Shown here: piece by piece, positions 26,130 through 34,599 of the stretch
Position numbering within the stretch: position 1 is the first letter of the stretch
Layout of the letters: every line of letters starts with the position of its first letter
From: Lachnospiraceae bacterium
GTDB taxonomy: Bacteria > Bacillota > Clostridia > Lachnospirales > Lachnospiraceae
DNA: 64,000 nucleotides
Assembly (NCBI GenBank): GCA_910574745.1
Contig: CAJTCE010000010.1
Span: 53,345 to 117,344 of the forward strand
Direction of reading: 5' to 3'
The notes under the pieces: generated by a model
Told to the model about the DNA's origin: nothing
Databases searched by the model: none
The model's input: the letters and a program-made list of their open reading frames with translations, nothing else
Made by a program: the position numbers and the translations under genes

Positions 26130-26795
26130 TCAATGAATCCGCAAGCTTTTGAAAAATTCGCTTAAGACTTCCGAGCATTCCTTTTCCAATACCCCACGCT
26201 TTACCTCGGTCTGATGATTAAATTCCCTCATCTGGAGAATATTCAATACAGAACCGCCGCAGCCCGCTTTGGGATTCATGCACCCCATTACCACACGGGG
26301 AATTCTCGCCTGAACAATGGCTCCTGCACACATCTGGCAAGGCTCCAGCGTAACATACAAAGTACAGCCTTCCAGCCTCCAGTCATGCAATATGCTGCTT
26401 GCTTTTCTGATTGCTTTTATCTCCGCATGAGACAGGGTACTGTGATCCGTGTTTCTCCGGTTATATCCTCTGGCTATGATTTTTCCGTCTTTTACAATAA
26501 CGCATCCTATGGGTACTTCGCCCAATTTAACCGCCTTTTGCGCCTGTTTTACGGCTTCTTTCATAAATTTGCAATCAATGATTTGCTGTTCCCGTTCTCT
26601 GCGTCTCTTCTCTTCAAAGGCTTCCTTTTTTCTTTTCAGCCTTGATAACCGGCGGCGCTCTGATTTCCCCAGCTCCTCATATCTGTCCATAAGCCGGGAA
26701 ATCTCGTTGTCCAAATCCTCTTCTTGTAATTCGATTTGCATTTTATCCGTCTGCACTTTTTTATTCTGCTGTTTCTCTATTTGCATTCTTTCCAT
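26130..26795 (-). CDS. tadA: tRNA adenosine(34) deaminase with N-terminal extension
   Basis: 221 residues. The deaminase domain (about 77-221) has the zinc and catalytic motif SHAEI (His123, Glu125) and PCQMCAG (Cys153, Cys156). It converts A34 to inosine in the tRNA-Arg(ACG) anticodon. The first 75 residues are a charged, Lys/Arg/Glu-rich helix absent from typical TadA (about 150-160 residues). The upstream start is preferred because GGAG precedes it, and no site is visible near Met77 or Met78. The SRP RNA follows directly, a syntenic hallmark. The extension may be a coiled coil or RNA-binding arm. Confidence 0.92.
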   Translation of the reverse strand: MERMQIEKQQNKKVQTDKMQIELQEEDLDNEISRLMDRYEELGKSERRRLSRLKRKKEAFEEKRRREREQQIIDCKFMKEAVKQAQKAVKLGEVPIGCVIVKDGKIIARGYNRRNTDHSTLSHAEIKAIRKASSILHDWRLEGCTLYVTLEPCQMCAGAIVQARIPRVVMGCMNPKAGCGGSVLNILQMREFNHQTEVKRGVLEKECSEVLSEFFKSLRIH

Positions 26796-26857
26796 TTCTG
26801 CTTTCTCCGTCCATAATCATGAAATATCCGTTCAAGTATCGGCAACAGTATACCACA

Positions 26858-27793
26858 CTATCCTTTTGTATAGAAATATCCAAAAGTTCCATTGGTAATA
26901 TGTTCTCCTTCCCTTGCCGGCTCAAAAACGGGAAAACCAAACATTTCCGCCACCATTTGTTCCCGTTCGTAATAATTGCCGGGAACTCCCAGCCGGGGTT
27001 CTTCTCTGCTTTCATCTATCATGACATGTCCATAATTATAATATCCATGCAAAAGAAAGCTGTTATGAATATAAGAACGGAAAAGCAGTTCGTCCTCCAG
27101 AACGGACAACTGTACAATCCGTTTTTCCTCTGCTTCCTCTTGCAATAGTTCTTCCGCCTCTAACTCTTCTATTGTATCTTCCCTTCCGGTTACTTCTTCT
27201 GTTTCCCGCTGTTCTTCCTTTTTCCTACTCTTATTTTTCTTCCCGTCTTTATCTGTTTCTCTTTTTTCTTCTTTTTCTTCTGCCTCCTCCGGCGCTATTT
27301 GTTCCTTCTCTTCAACCCACTCTGTTTTTTCATCTTCTTTCGTATGCTCTTTTCCTTTTTTTTGCCCTTTTTCTTTTGTTTGCTCTTTTCCTTTCCTTTC
27401 CGTCTCTTCTATTCCTATTTCCGCTTTTTCTGATACGCTCTCCTTATCTATCCAGCCCTCCGATAAATACCGCTCTTTATCCGTGGTTACGGATAATTCC
27501 GCATTTCCCTTCAATGCCCTGAGCTTATCCGCCAGTTCCTCCTTTAGCTTCCCTTTTCCCTGAAGGAAGCCGTCATAGGAAACGTTCCCCTCTTCCAGAC
27601 TTATTTGCCCCACATCTTTTCCCGAAACATCCTTCATATGTAATAGAATGGTTTTTCTCTCTTCCTGCCCGCAATTGCAAAATGCCGATAAATCCATTCT
27701 TCCTTCCACATGACCATTTTTTTCATATAAAAACAGTTTTGCAGTCTTTGTATTTTGACCCTTTTCCTGTTTTAAATACCAAATTTTTCTCAA
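26858..27793 (-). CDS. Hypothetical protein with K/E-rich linker and conserved C-terminal domain
   Basis: 311 residues. The N-terminal domain (1-105) reads as a beta-rich fold (GHVEGRMDLSAFC ... GNVSYDGFLQGKG). The centre (about 125-225) is a low-complexity stretch of Lys, Glu, Asp and Gln. The C-terminal 85 residues (YNYGHVMIDES, LGVPGNYYEREQMVAEMFGF, NGTFGYFY) are strongly conserved-looking and resemble a Lachnospiraceae domain I recall as DUF6128. No signal peptide. The start is TTG at 27793, with AGGAGG at 27803-27808; that Shine-Dalgarno lies in a terminator-like stem (see 27792-27832). Function unknown. Confidence 0.7.
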   Translation of the reverse strand: MRKIWYLKQEKGQNTKTAKLFLYEKNGHVEGRMDLSAFCNCGQEERKTILLHMKDVSGKDVGQISLEEGNVSYDGFLQGKGKLKEELADKLRALKGNAELSVTTDKERYLSEGWIDKESVSEKAEIGIEETERKGKEQTKEKGQKKGKEHTKEDEKTEWVEEKEQIAPEEAEEKEEKRETDKDGKKNKSRKKEEQRETEEVTGREDTIEELEAEELLQEEAEEKRIVQLSVLEDELLFRSYIHNSFLLHGYYNYGHVMIDESREEPRLGVPGNYYEREQMVAEMFGFPVFEPAREGEHITNGTFGYFYTKG

Positions 27794-27832
27794 AAAAACC
27801 CACCTCCTACTTAATTATTATGAGAAGGTGGG
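27792..27832 (-). terminator. Terminator-like hairpin containing the next gene's Shine-Dalgarno
   Basis: On the minus strand CCCACCTTCT (27823-27832) pairs with AGGAGGTGGG (27799-27808), ten pairs including one G-U, loop 14 bases, followed by seven T (27792-27798). It lies 80 bases past the CdaR-like gene and would terminate it. At the same time the 3' arm is the ribosome binding site of the gene starting with TTG at 27793, so folding also hides that site. Confidence 0.65.
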
Positions 27833-27910
27833 ACAAATTATGTTTCCGGAAATTAAATATCCTGCTGCCGGCAAAGAAACCTCTGCCTGCAAAGCAATCG
27901 GGGAATTCCT

Positions 27911-28996
27911 TTAATAATCCATGGATTCCAAATATTTCATATAACTAACTACCATCAACGCTATCTTCAAGGTTAACGCATCGTCAAAAATCCGGATGTC
28001 CAAATTCGTTACCTTTTGCAGTTTTTCCAGGCGGTACAGAAGCGTATTCCGATGAACATACAGCTGTCTCGCAGTTTCAGACACGTTCAGGTTATTTTCC
28101 AAAAACATGTTAATGGTATTTAAGGTTTCGTCATCCAGTTCTTCCGGAATCTCCTCGCCGAAAATTTCTTCAATAAACATCTTGCAAAGATTAATGGGAA
28201 GCTGGTAAATCAGACGTCCGATGCCCAAAGTATTATAGGCAACCACATTCCTTTCCACATAAAATATTCTGCCTACATCCAATGCCATCTTGGCTTCCTT
28301 ATAGCTTTTGGAAACATCCTTTAATTCCCGGACAATTGTACCATAGGCAATTCTTCCGTTGACCATGACCTCCGTATTCATCATACCCAGAATCATATCC
28401 GAAACACTGTCCAGTTCCTCGTAGCCTTCTTTTTCATCCAGATGTTTTATGACAATGAGATTCTTTTCATCCACGGATGTAACAAAATCCCCCGACTGCG
28501 GGGAAAACATATTTTTTAGCATCTCCATGGTTCCGTTATCGTTTTCTTTATTTACCTCTATTAAAATAACTGCCCGTCTGCAGACGTTTTCCAGATGAAG
28601 TTTTTTGGCCCGGTTATAAATATCCACCAGCAGTAAATTGTCTAACAGCAGATTCTGGAAGAAATTATTTTTGTCTATTCTTTCCCGATAGGCAATCAAA
28701 AGATTCTCCAATTGACTGACAGCAATCTTAGCAATCATCAAATCCTCATTCATATCCTTGCAGACAACAATATAGACCGCATCCATTTCATGAAAAACTT
28801 TTAGATAATGATGTCCGTTAATGGTCTGACATTCTGCTTTGGATTCAGCAAACCGTTCAATTTCATCGGGTAAAAAGTCTTCCCGTTTACCCGTAACTGC
28901 AACCACCAGTCCCGTACTGTCCAAAACCGTCAATTCTACTTTTGTAATCGTTTTTAAATCATCAATGCATGTCTGTATAACCTGTGTTGCTAACAA
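27911..28996 (-). CDS. CdaR/PucR-family transcriptional regulator
   Basis: 361 residues. An N-terminal sensor domain (VIQTCIDDLKTITKVELTVL, as in CdaR sugar-diacid regulators) is followed by a central GGDEF-related domain without catalytic motif, and a C-terminal PucR helix-turn-helix (LNVSETARQLYVHRNTLLYR, about 302-321). CdaR-type proteins activate uptake or use of carbohydrate acids. The start is TTG 28996, with GAGG ten bases upstream. It lies just downstream of the msmX gene on the same strand, separated by a strong terminator. Its targets are not known. Confidence 0.85.
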   Translation of the reverse strand: MLATQVIQTCIDDLKTITKVELTVLDSTGLVVAVTGKREDFLPDEIERFAESKAECQTINGHHYLKVFHEMDAVYIVVCKDMNEDLMIAKIAVSQLENLLIAYRERIDKNNFFQNLLLDNLLLVDIYNRAKKLHLENVCRRAVILIEVNKENDNGTMEMLKNMFSPQSGDFVTSVDEKNLIVIKHLDEKEGYEELDSVSDMILGMMNTEVMVNGRIAYGTIVRELKDVSKSYKEAKMALDVGRIFYVERNVVAYNTLGIGRLIYQLPINLCKMFIEEIFGEEIPEELDDETLNTINMFLENNLNVSETARQLYVHRNTLLYRLEKLQKVTNLDIRIFDDALTLKIALMVVSYMKYLESMDY

Positions 28997-29057
28997 ACAA
29001 TCACTTCCTCTCCGTTTTCTTTACCGCTATCCTTAAATTGCTACTGCAAATTAGAAG

Positions 29058-29085
29058 AAAAAAGGGAGATACCTTAGTATCTCCC
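29058..29085 (-). terminator. Terminator of msmX
   Basis: GGGAGATAC-TAAG-GTATCTCCC is a perfect nine-base stem with a tetraloop, followed on the minus strand by TTTTTTC. It lies 18 bases past the msmX stop codon. Confidence 0.9.
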
Positions 29086-29102
29086 TTGTGTAAATCTTAA
29101 AA

Positions 29103-30215
29103 CTAGTTGGTAATAACCATTTCTGTTTCTTTATCAAAGATGTGGATTTTCTCAACATCGATAGCGAATTTAACAACATCGCCAGGTCTAGCTGTTGTGC
29201 GAGGATCTACTCTGGCTGTCATAGGGAATTCTTCTAAATCGAAGTATAAGTAAACTTCAGCACCAAGCAACTCGTATACCTTTACAGTAGCTTCGAATGT
29301 GCTCTGAGGGGAAGCCTCTACCATCATTTCGGAATCATATACGTCTTCAGGACGAATACCGAATGTAACAGTTCTTCCGTTATATCCACCCTCAATTAAC
29401 TTTTTGGACTTAGCAGGAGGAAGCGGGATAAAGTGGCCTGCAACCTTCAATACTGCTGTGTCATCCACAACTTCTACAACTGCATCTAAGAAGTTCATCT
29501 GAGGAGATCCCATGAAGCCTGCAACGAATAAGTTTGCGGGTCTCTCATATAAGTTCTGAGGAGAATCTACCTGCTGAACGATACCATCTTTCATAACGAC
29601 GATTCTGGTACCAAGAGTCATAGCCTCTGTCTGGTCATGTGTTACATAGATGATAGTTGTGCCTAATCTCTGATGTAATTTTGCAATCTCGATACGCATC
29701 TGTACACGAAGCTTTGCATCCAGGTTGGATAAAGGCTCATCCATAAGGAATACCTTAGGATTACGAACGATTGCACGACCCATGGCAACACGCTGTCTCT
29801 GACCACCGGACAAAGCCTTGGGTTTACGGTCAAGAAGGGGAGTTAAGTCAAGAATCTTAGCTGCCTCATTTACCATTTTATCAATTTCATCTTTGGGTAC
29901 TTTTCTTAATTTCAGACCGAATGCCATATTGTCACGAACGGTCATGTGGGGATACAAAGCGTAGCTCTGGAATACCATCGCGATATCTCTGTCCTTGGGC
30001 TCCACATCATTAACTAACTTGTCTCCAATCCATAATTCTCCGGAAGAAATATCTTCCAGACCGGCAATCATACGAAGTGTAGTTGATTTACCACATCCGG
30101 ACGGTCCTACGAAAATAATGAATTCCTGATCCTGGATTTCAAGATTGAAATCTTTAACTGCTTCAAATCCGTTAGGATATACCTTGCAGACATTTTTTAA
30201 AGATAAGTTTGCCAT
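29103..30215 (-). CDS. msmX: Multi-sugar ABC transporter ATPase, MsmX/UgpC type
   Basis: 370 residues from ATG 30215 (AGGAGG seven bases ahead). Walker A GPSGCGKST at 37-45, Q-loop in MVFQSYALYPHMTV, signature LSGGQRQRVAMGRA, Walker B VFLMDEPLSNLDAKL, switch His in YVTHDQ, and a C-terminal TOBE/MalK-type regulatory domain (IRPEDVYD). In Firmicutes one such ATPase energises several sugar ABC importers whose own operons lack an ATPase. It stands alone here with its own terminator, as expected for a shared subunit, and could serve the pentose locus, which has no transporter in the window. Confidence 0.93.
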   Translation of the reverse strand: MANLSLKNVCKVYPNGFEAVKDFNLEIQDQEFIIFVGPSGCGKSTTLRMIAGLEDISSGELWIGDKLVNDVEPKDRDIAMVFQSYALYPHMTVRDNMAFGLKLRKVPKDEIDKMVNEAAKILDLTPLLDRKPKALSGGQRQRVAMGRAIVRNPKVFLMDEPLSNLDAKLRVQMRIEIAKLHQRLGTTIIYVTHDQTEAMTLGTRIVVMKDGIVQQVDSPQNLYERPANLFVAGFMGSPQMNFLDAVVEVVDDTAVLKVAGHFIPLPPAKSKKLIEGGYNGRTVTFGIRPEDVYDSEMMVEASPQSTFEATVKVYELLGAEVYLYFDLEEFPMTARVDPRTTARPGDVVKFAIDVEKIHIFDKETEMVITN

Positions 30216-30328
30216 TTCAATTCCTCCTAAAATAATATAGTCAATTGGCAAGTTTCGCCTATGTGATTAGTATATATTACGGCTTGTTTTTTGCCTATAC
30301 CACGATTATACAAATTTTTTTTTTCAAA

Positions 30329-31804
30329 TTATACACTTTGCCCAAACTCTTCCGGATCCTTATAAAAAGCCAGCTGGTTTTTCCCTCTCTGCTTCGCCTT
30401 ATAAAGCGCCTGGTCCGCCGCCTTATACAGTCCTTCAAAGTCCCCAGCGTCCCTTGGAAATACTGCGCATCCGATGCTTGCCGTGGCGGAATATTTCACA
30501 TACCCGTCTCCGGCCTTAAAGTCCTTGAAAAAGTTTTCTACTTTCGCAGCCTCCCGTATAATAATCTCCTCGTCCTTCAGCCCTTTTAAGAAAATAACAA
30601 ATTCATCTCCGCCTAAACGCCCGATGATGTCAGACACCCTAAACTCCATTTTAATTCTTTGTCCGATGGTCCGAAGGACTTCATCGCCGAATGCATGGCC
30701 CATGGTATCGTTGATTTTCTTAAAATTATCAATATCCAGTATGAAAATAAGGCTCTGTGTGTCTGGTTGCTCCGCTATAAACTCCTTGATTTTTTTCTCG
30801 GTAGTCACTTTATTATACAGATTGGTAAGCTGATCCGTCTCCGCAAGCCGGATAAGTCCGTCGCTCTTTATTTTCCGCCGTATTCTGTCCATAATGCTGT
30901 TAAAAACAATCATGATTATAAACAGCGCCACGCTTACCATAATCCACCGCATCATCTCGGAAACCGTTTCATGCTTGGATGCATTCCATATTTCCTTATA
31001 TGACTCCGGCACGCCGATCAAAAGATACCACTCGTTAATTCCCATGGATTTATAAAAAACTTCTCTTTTGTCTCCGTCAAAATCCAGACAGAGATTTCCC
31101 GAAATGTCCTTGGTAAGATTATCCAAAAATCCCACAACGGCGGAATTTTTCATTCCCGTTACTTTTTCAATAAAATTTTCATCCACTGAAAGATAATCCG
31201 GATGATTGCCCCCGAAAAGATACATAATACGGCCTTCGTCATCTATGAGAATAACCCATGCCTCTTTTCCGAAATTAAAGTTATTGAACTGCTCATTCAG
31301 CCATTCCGTATTATATTCCTGAAGAATCATTTGCTCTATTTTTTCATCCTGCATAACGGGGGTAATAACGCTTATGATTCCTTCCCCAAAATAATGATAT
31401 GTACTTTTGCCCAGACGTAAATCATCCGCATAAAGCGAGGGGTCATAAGCTGCCGCCTTTCCCTCCGAGTCGATTCCGCTCCCATTCATTTGAACCAAAG
31501 CCACCCTGTCCGCATGGGTATTTTCCGCCAGAGCCTCCAAGTAATTTTCCCCTGTACTTTTACCGGAAGCCATTACATCCGCCGCCGGGTCTGCGGCCAT
31601 CGCCAGATTTGTTACCTCATGCCGCAATCTTGTACTATAAAGAACCGCCGTTTCTCTCATTTGTTCGTCAAGCGTACTGTCAAAGATTTTTTCCAGTCTT
31701 TTTGAATACGCCAAAAGTACGGTTAAAGAAAAAGCGACAAATATAACTGCTGGGATGAGCATCTGCAAAACGGCATTTTTTTCTTTTTTCTTATTTGTTT
31801 CCAT
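30329..31804 (-). CDS. Membrane-bound diguanylate cyclase with Cache-type sensor
   Basis: 491 residues: membrane helix at 14-32, an outside sensor domain at about 33-285 of Cache type, a second helix at 286-303, then a GGDEF domain with the intact active-site motif GGDEF at 398-402. The inhibitory I-site RVSD (389-392) sits five residues before it, so product feedback is expected. The enzyme makes c-di-GMP from two GTP. It is the last gene of a run with an HD-GYP phosphodiesterase and a DUF624 membrane protein, 35 bases after the latter. The ligand of the sensor is unknown. Confidence 0.93.
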   Translation of the reverse strand: METNKKKEKNAVLQMLIPAVIFVAFSLTVLLAYSKRLEKIFDSTLDEQMRETAVLYSTRLRHEVTNLAMAADPAADVMASGKSTGENYLEALAENTHADRVALVQMNGSGIDSEGKAAAYDPSLYADDLRLGKSTYHYFGEGIISVITPVMQDEKIEQMILQEYNTEWLNEQFNNFNFGKEAWVILIDDEGRIMYLFGGNHPDYLSVDENFIEKVTGMKNSAVVGFLDNLTKDISGNLCLDFDGDKREVFYKSMGINEWYLLIGVPESYKEIWNASKHETVSEMMRWIMVSVALFIIMIVFNSIMDRIRRKIKSDGLIRLAETDQLTNLYNKVTTEKKIKEFIAEQPDTQSLIFILDIDNFKKINDTMGHAFGDEVLRTIGQRIKMEFRVSDIIGRLGGDEFVIFLKGLKDEEIIIREAAKVENFFKDFKAGDGYVKYSATASIGCAVFPRDAGDFEGLYKAADQALYKAKQRGKNQLAFYKDPEEFGQSV

Positions 31805-31839
31805 ATATCTATACCCCTGGATTCTATGCTGCTTTTTGG

Positions 31840-32478
31840 TTACATACCCTCTTGCTGGTCATTTCCACTATTCTGTATCTTTTCAAAGATTTTGTTCATA
31901 AAGCTTCCGTTTACATAGGCAACTATGGCAAATCCCCCCAGAATCAAGAGCGGAAACCAGTTCCAGCTGCTTAATACAAGTAAGATCGGAACTGCCGAAA
32001 AAGCCAGCATCAGTATTGTTTTGGGAAACTGCGCCAGGGAAATAAGCAAAGCGTTGATGACTGTATTCATCAATGTATTTTCGAATTTTGACATAATCGG
32101 AAAAACATATAAAAGCATGAAGGAAATCAATATCATGGGGATTCCCAAAATCCCCATTGTAATATGTGCATAAGATAAATCCGATTTGCCCAGGACATAA
32201 AATGTATAGCCAAACAATGTAAGGAGAAAAGCCGATACCATCCAGACAGCCGTCGCCTGCTTAAAATTATTTTTAAATGCCTTAAAAAAATCTCTGGTTA
32301 TGTAGGATTCCTCGCCCTGTACTACCCGCATAGACTCGTAATACAGCGCCGCTGCAGCGGCTCCGATCGTAAAAACGGGCAGGGACGTTATGATAAATAA
32401 GGCGTTCAGCCACATCAAATCTGCCAGCTTTGTCAAGCCTCTGATAACCGGGTTACTGTCACTAAAAAATTTTCTCAT
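31840..32478 (-). CDS. DUF624 (YesL-like) membrane protein
   Basis: 212 residues with five hydrophobic helices and the YesL-family start (NPVIRGLTKLADLMWLNALF, then SLPVFTIGAAAAALYY). YesL-type proteins usually accompany sugar ABC importers and their exact role is unknown. Here the gene instead lies between an HD-GYP phosphodiesterase (16 bases upstream) and a GGDEF cyclase (35 bases downstream). AGGAG precedes the ATG. Its presence suggests a sugar-linked signal for this c-di-GMP pair, an inference from context only. Confidence 0.85.
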   Translation of the reverse strand: MRKFFSDSNPVIRGLTKLADLMWLNALFIITSLPVFTIGAAAAALYYESMRVVQGEESYITRDFFKAFKNNFKQATAVWMVSAFLLTLFGYTFYVLGKSDLSYAHITMGILGIPMILISFMLLYVFPIMSKFENTLMNTVINALLISLAQFPKTILMLAFSAVPILLVLSSWNWFPLLILGGFAIVAYVNGSFMNKIFEKIQNSGNDQQEGM

Positions 32479-32494
32479 TCTTTCTCCTGTTCTT

Positions 32495-33742
32495 TTATTT
32501 TGAATTTTTTAATACCTTTTCAAACTGTGTTTCCAGTTTTTTGTGCAAAAGAAGAATCTGCCCTGATTCAAGCTCTACTTTTTCCATAATCTCATCGTAA
32601 AACAGTATCATAACATCCACGACCTGGCTGGAAAGCTTTTTCCTATCCGCCTCTTCCATCAGGATGGGAATAATCTGTTCTTTATTGTAAGCATGTTCAT
32701 AAAAATCCCCGTTTATCAAGCCGGTTACCTTATCCGCTACCTGCAATATCTTCTGGGAAGTATTCATCTGCATATCCCTTAGTTTTTTGGGATACCCGCT
32801 GCCGTCCAGCCTTTCATGATGGGCTATGGCAATATTTAGCACATCCTGCTCTAAGCGGTTTTTCAATATTTCCTCCGACAGCTCAACATGCGTTTCGAGA
32901 ATTTGGATTTCTTCCAGTGAAGGCAGGCCGTCTTTTTCTACGATCTCCTCCGGCATGGCAAGCATGCCGATATCGTGAAGCAGCGCGCCATAATACAGCT
33001 TTTCTGTTTCCTTTTCATTCAAAAACAGACGGATTGCCAGCTCTTCACAAATACAGATGCTGGTCACGCTGTCCACTACCTTTTTGGGAGAACGCAGGCC
33101 CAGACAATACATGAGCATCTCCATATACCGTTTCTTCTCTTCGTTGGTAAACATGATGTAGTCCATCAGTTCATCCAGCTCTTTTTCATACTCTTCTGTT
33201 TCTAAATGCTTAAAAATCTCTCCATTCTGATTTGCCAGCCTAAACAGTTCGAAGGATTCCTCGGAATAACGCGTTCCCATATACTGCCCCAATACGGAAA
33301 TATCGAATTTATCCTGCAGGGCCACTCTGTAAATGTCTACCTTTTCGGCAAAATTCAAAAATGCCGCTTCTTCCTTGTATGTATAAACAATGTCTTTGAT
33401 TTTAGCATAATCAACATGATGGTACAAAAGGATTTTGGATTTTTCTTCCATAGGCGAAAGATATTTTAAAAATAAATAGCCGTAAATGGAATGCGCCATA
33501 TAATGCTTTGCTTCAAACCGCACGGTAGTCTTGACATCGTCTGTTTTATAGGCTCCGATGTCGTGCAGGGTAGCTAACATTACCAGCTCCGCCATTTCAA
33601 ATTTTTCATATCCGCCGCGCTGCTTCAGCATTTTGTACAGAATATATCCTGTCCTTGAACCATGCTTCATAAGACGCTTATCAATTAATTTTAATGTATC
33701 CCTGGTTAACAGGAATATGTTTTTACTACTAATGAAATCCAT
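32495..33742 (-). CDS. Tandem HD-domain protein with HD-GYP phosphodiesterase motif
   Basis: 415 residues with two HD domains. The first has LHDIGAYK (HD at 60-61) and HH in LLYHHVDY. The second is a full HD-GYP: LHDIGMLAMPEEIV (HD at 256-257), then THVELS and HHERLDGSGYP (308-318). HD-GYP domains hydrolyse c-di-GMP to GMP. No receiver or membrane domain is present, so it acts in the cytoplasm. It starts ten bases after the GNAT gene and is followed by the DUF624 and GGDEF genes; AAGGAG precedes the start. Paired with the cyclase, it can set local c-di-GMP turnover. Confidence 0.9.
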   Translation of the reverse strand: MDFISSKNIFLLTRDTLKLIDKRLMKHGSRTGYILYKMLKQRGGYEKFEMAELVMLATLHDIGAYKTDDVKTTVRFEAKHYMAHSIYGYLFLKYLSPMEEKSKILLYHHVDYAKIKDIVYTYKEEAAFLNFAEKVDIYRVALQDKFDISVLGQYMGTRYSEESFELFRLANQNGEIFKHLETEEYEKELDELMDYIMFTNEEKKRYMEMLMYCLGLRSPKKVVDSVTSICICEELAIRLFLNEKETEKLYYGALLHDIGMLAMPEEIVEKDGLPSLEEIQILETHVELSEEILKNRLEQDVLNIAIAHHERLDGSGYPKKLRDMQMNTSQKILQVADKVTGLINGDFYEHAYNKEQIIPILMEEADRKKLSSQVVDVMILFYDEIMEKVELESGQILLLHKKLETQFEKVLKNSK

Positions 33743-33751
33743 AGGCGCTCC

Positions 33752-34228
33752 TTAAAAAATCCATGACATGGGGGTGTATCGGATTCCGTCTTTTTTCTGC
33801 TCAAGATTAGTGTCTACAAATCCGATTCTGTGATAAAAACCAACTGCATATGGGGAAGAATGTACCGTCAGCCGGTATCCTCCCAGACGTTTTTCCAGTT
33901 TTTGTATTTCATAAATGAGTTTTCTTCCGATTCCCATTTTGTGGAATTCCTCATCTACAAACAATAATGATATATGTTCTTTGTCCCGCAGGGAGATAAT
34001 GCCTACCATTTGACTGCCCCAAAAAGCGGCATACAGATAATATTCCCCCAACTGGAACATTTTCTTCAGGGTCTGATCCGTAATAAAGTCCTGAAAATTG
34101 TCAATGCCTTCCTGTTCGTAATCCCGGCTCTCAAATTTCAGAAAGGTTTTCCATGCCAAACCCATGGCAGTCTCCCATTCTTCTATTGTGATGGGACGAA
34201 CCCGGATATTTTCGATTCCTGCTTTCAT
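33752..34228 (-). CDS. GNAT-family N-acetyltransferase
   Basis: 158 residues from ATG 34228 (AAGGAG nine bases ahead). The acetyl-CoA motif A is seen as ISLLFVDEEFHKMGIGRKLI (the Q/R-x-x-G-x-G/A signature), with motif B in VHSSPYAVGFYHRIGF. It transfers an acetyl group from acetyl-CoA to an amine; the acceptor is unknown. The HD-GYP gene follows after nine bases, so it heads the c-di-GMP operon-like run. Upstream is a repeat-rich gap without genes. Confidence 0.88.
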   Translation of the reverse strand: MKAGIENIRVRPITIEEWETAMGLAWKTFLKFESRDYEQEGIDNFQDFITDQTLKKMFQLGEYYLYAAFWGSQMVGIISLRDKEHISLLFVDEEFHKMGIGRKLIYEIQKLEKRLGGYRLTVHSSPYAVGFYHRIGFVDTNLEQKKDGIRYTPMSWIF

Positions 34229-34312
34229 ATGTGTAAACTCCTTGTGTAAGGAAGCTGAGGGATATCGGGCAGCGGGGTGCAAGAAACCGCCGGTTTTTTA
34301 AAGGGATATCGT

Positions 34313-34482
34313 CAGCTCACGGCAGAGTTTGGGAGGGAGCGAAGCGAAGGAGGAACGGCGGAGGAAATTGCCGCTCGCAAAGTGAGGGGTCGACGGGAGA
34401 AAAATTGCCGCTCGCAAAGTGAGGAGTCGGCGGGAGAAAAATTGCCGCTCGCAAAGTGAGGAGTCGACAGCTCACGGCAGAG
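34313..34482. repeat. 37-base tandem repeat bounded by a 15-base direct repeat
   Basis: Units starting with ATTGCCGCTCGCAAAGTGAG begin at 34367, 34404 and 34441 (period 37; the third is partial). The block is bounded by CAGCTCACGGCAGAG at 34313-34327 and again at 34468-34482. It fills the gap between the GNAT gene and the dehydrogenase gene, with GAGCGAAGCGAAG upstream of the first unit. No open frame, and no spacers as in CRISPR. Confidence 0.85.
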
Positions 34483-34583
34483 CCTTGTAAAAACTGCGTT
34501 TTTACAAGGTCGCTTCGCTCGTCAAATATCCACAAATGCGATTGCTCAAGCAAGCTTGGCAATCGTATTTATGGATACTTGAC
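34483..34583. repeat. Two adjacent hairpins, one with 25-base arms
   Basis: CCTTGTAAAAAC-TGC-GTTTTTACAAGG (34483-34509) is a perfect 12-base stem. After CGCTTCGCTC, a longer imperfect inverted repeat follows: left arm 34521-34545, right arm 34559-34583, 22 of 25 positions matching, loop 13. It ends 16 bases before the stop codon side of the dehydrogenase gene (34600) and could end its transcript, though U-tracts are poor. Confidence 0.75.
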
Positions 34584-34599
34584 TCTGCCTGTACGAACA

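Noticed and set aside
34367..34467. 37-base repeats considered as a CRISPR array
   Set aside because: Units follow each other directly with no unique spacers, there are under three copies, and no cas genes are nearby.
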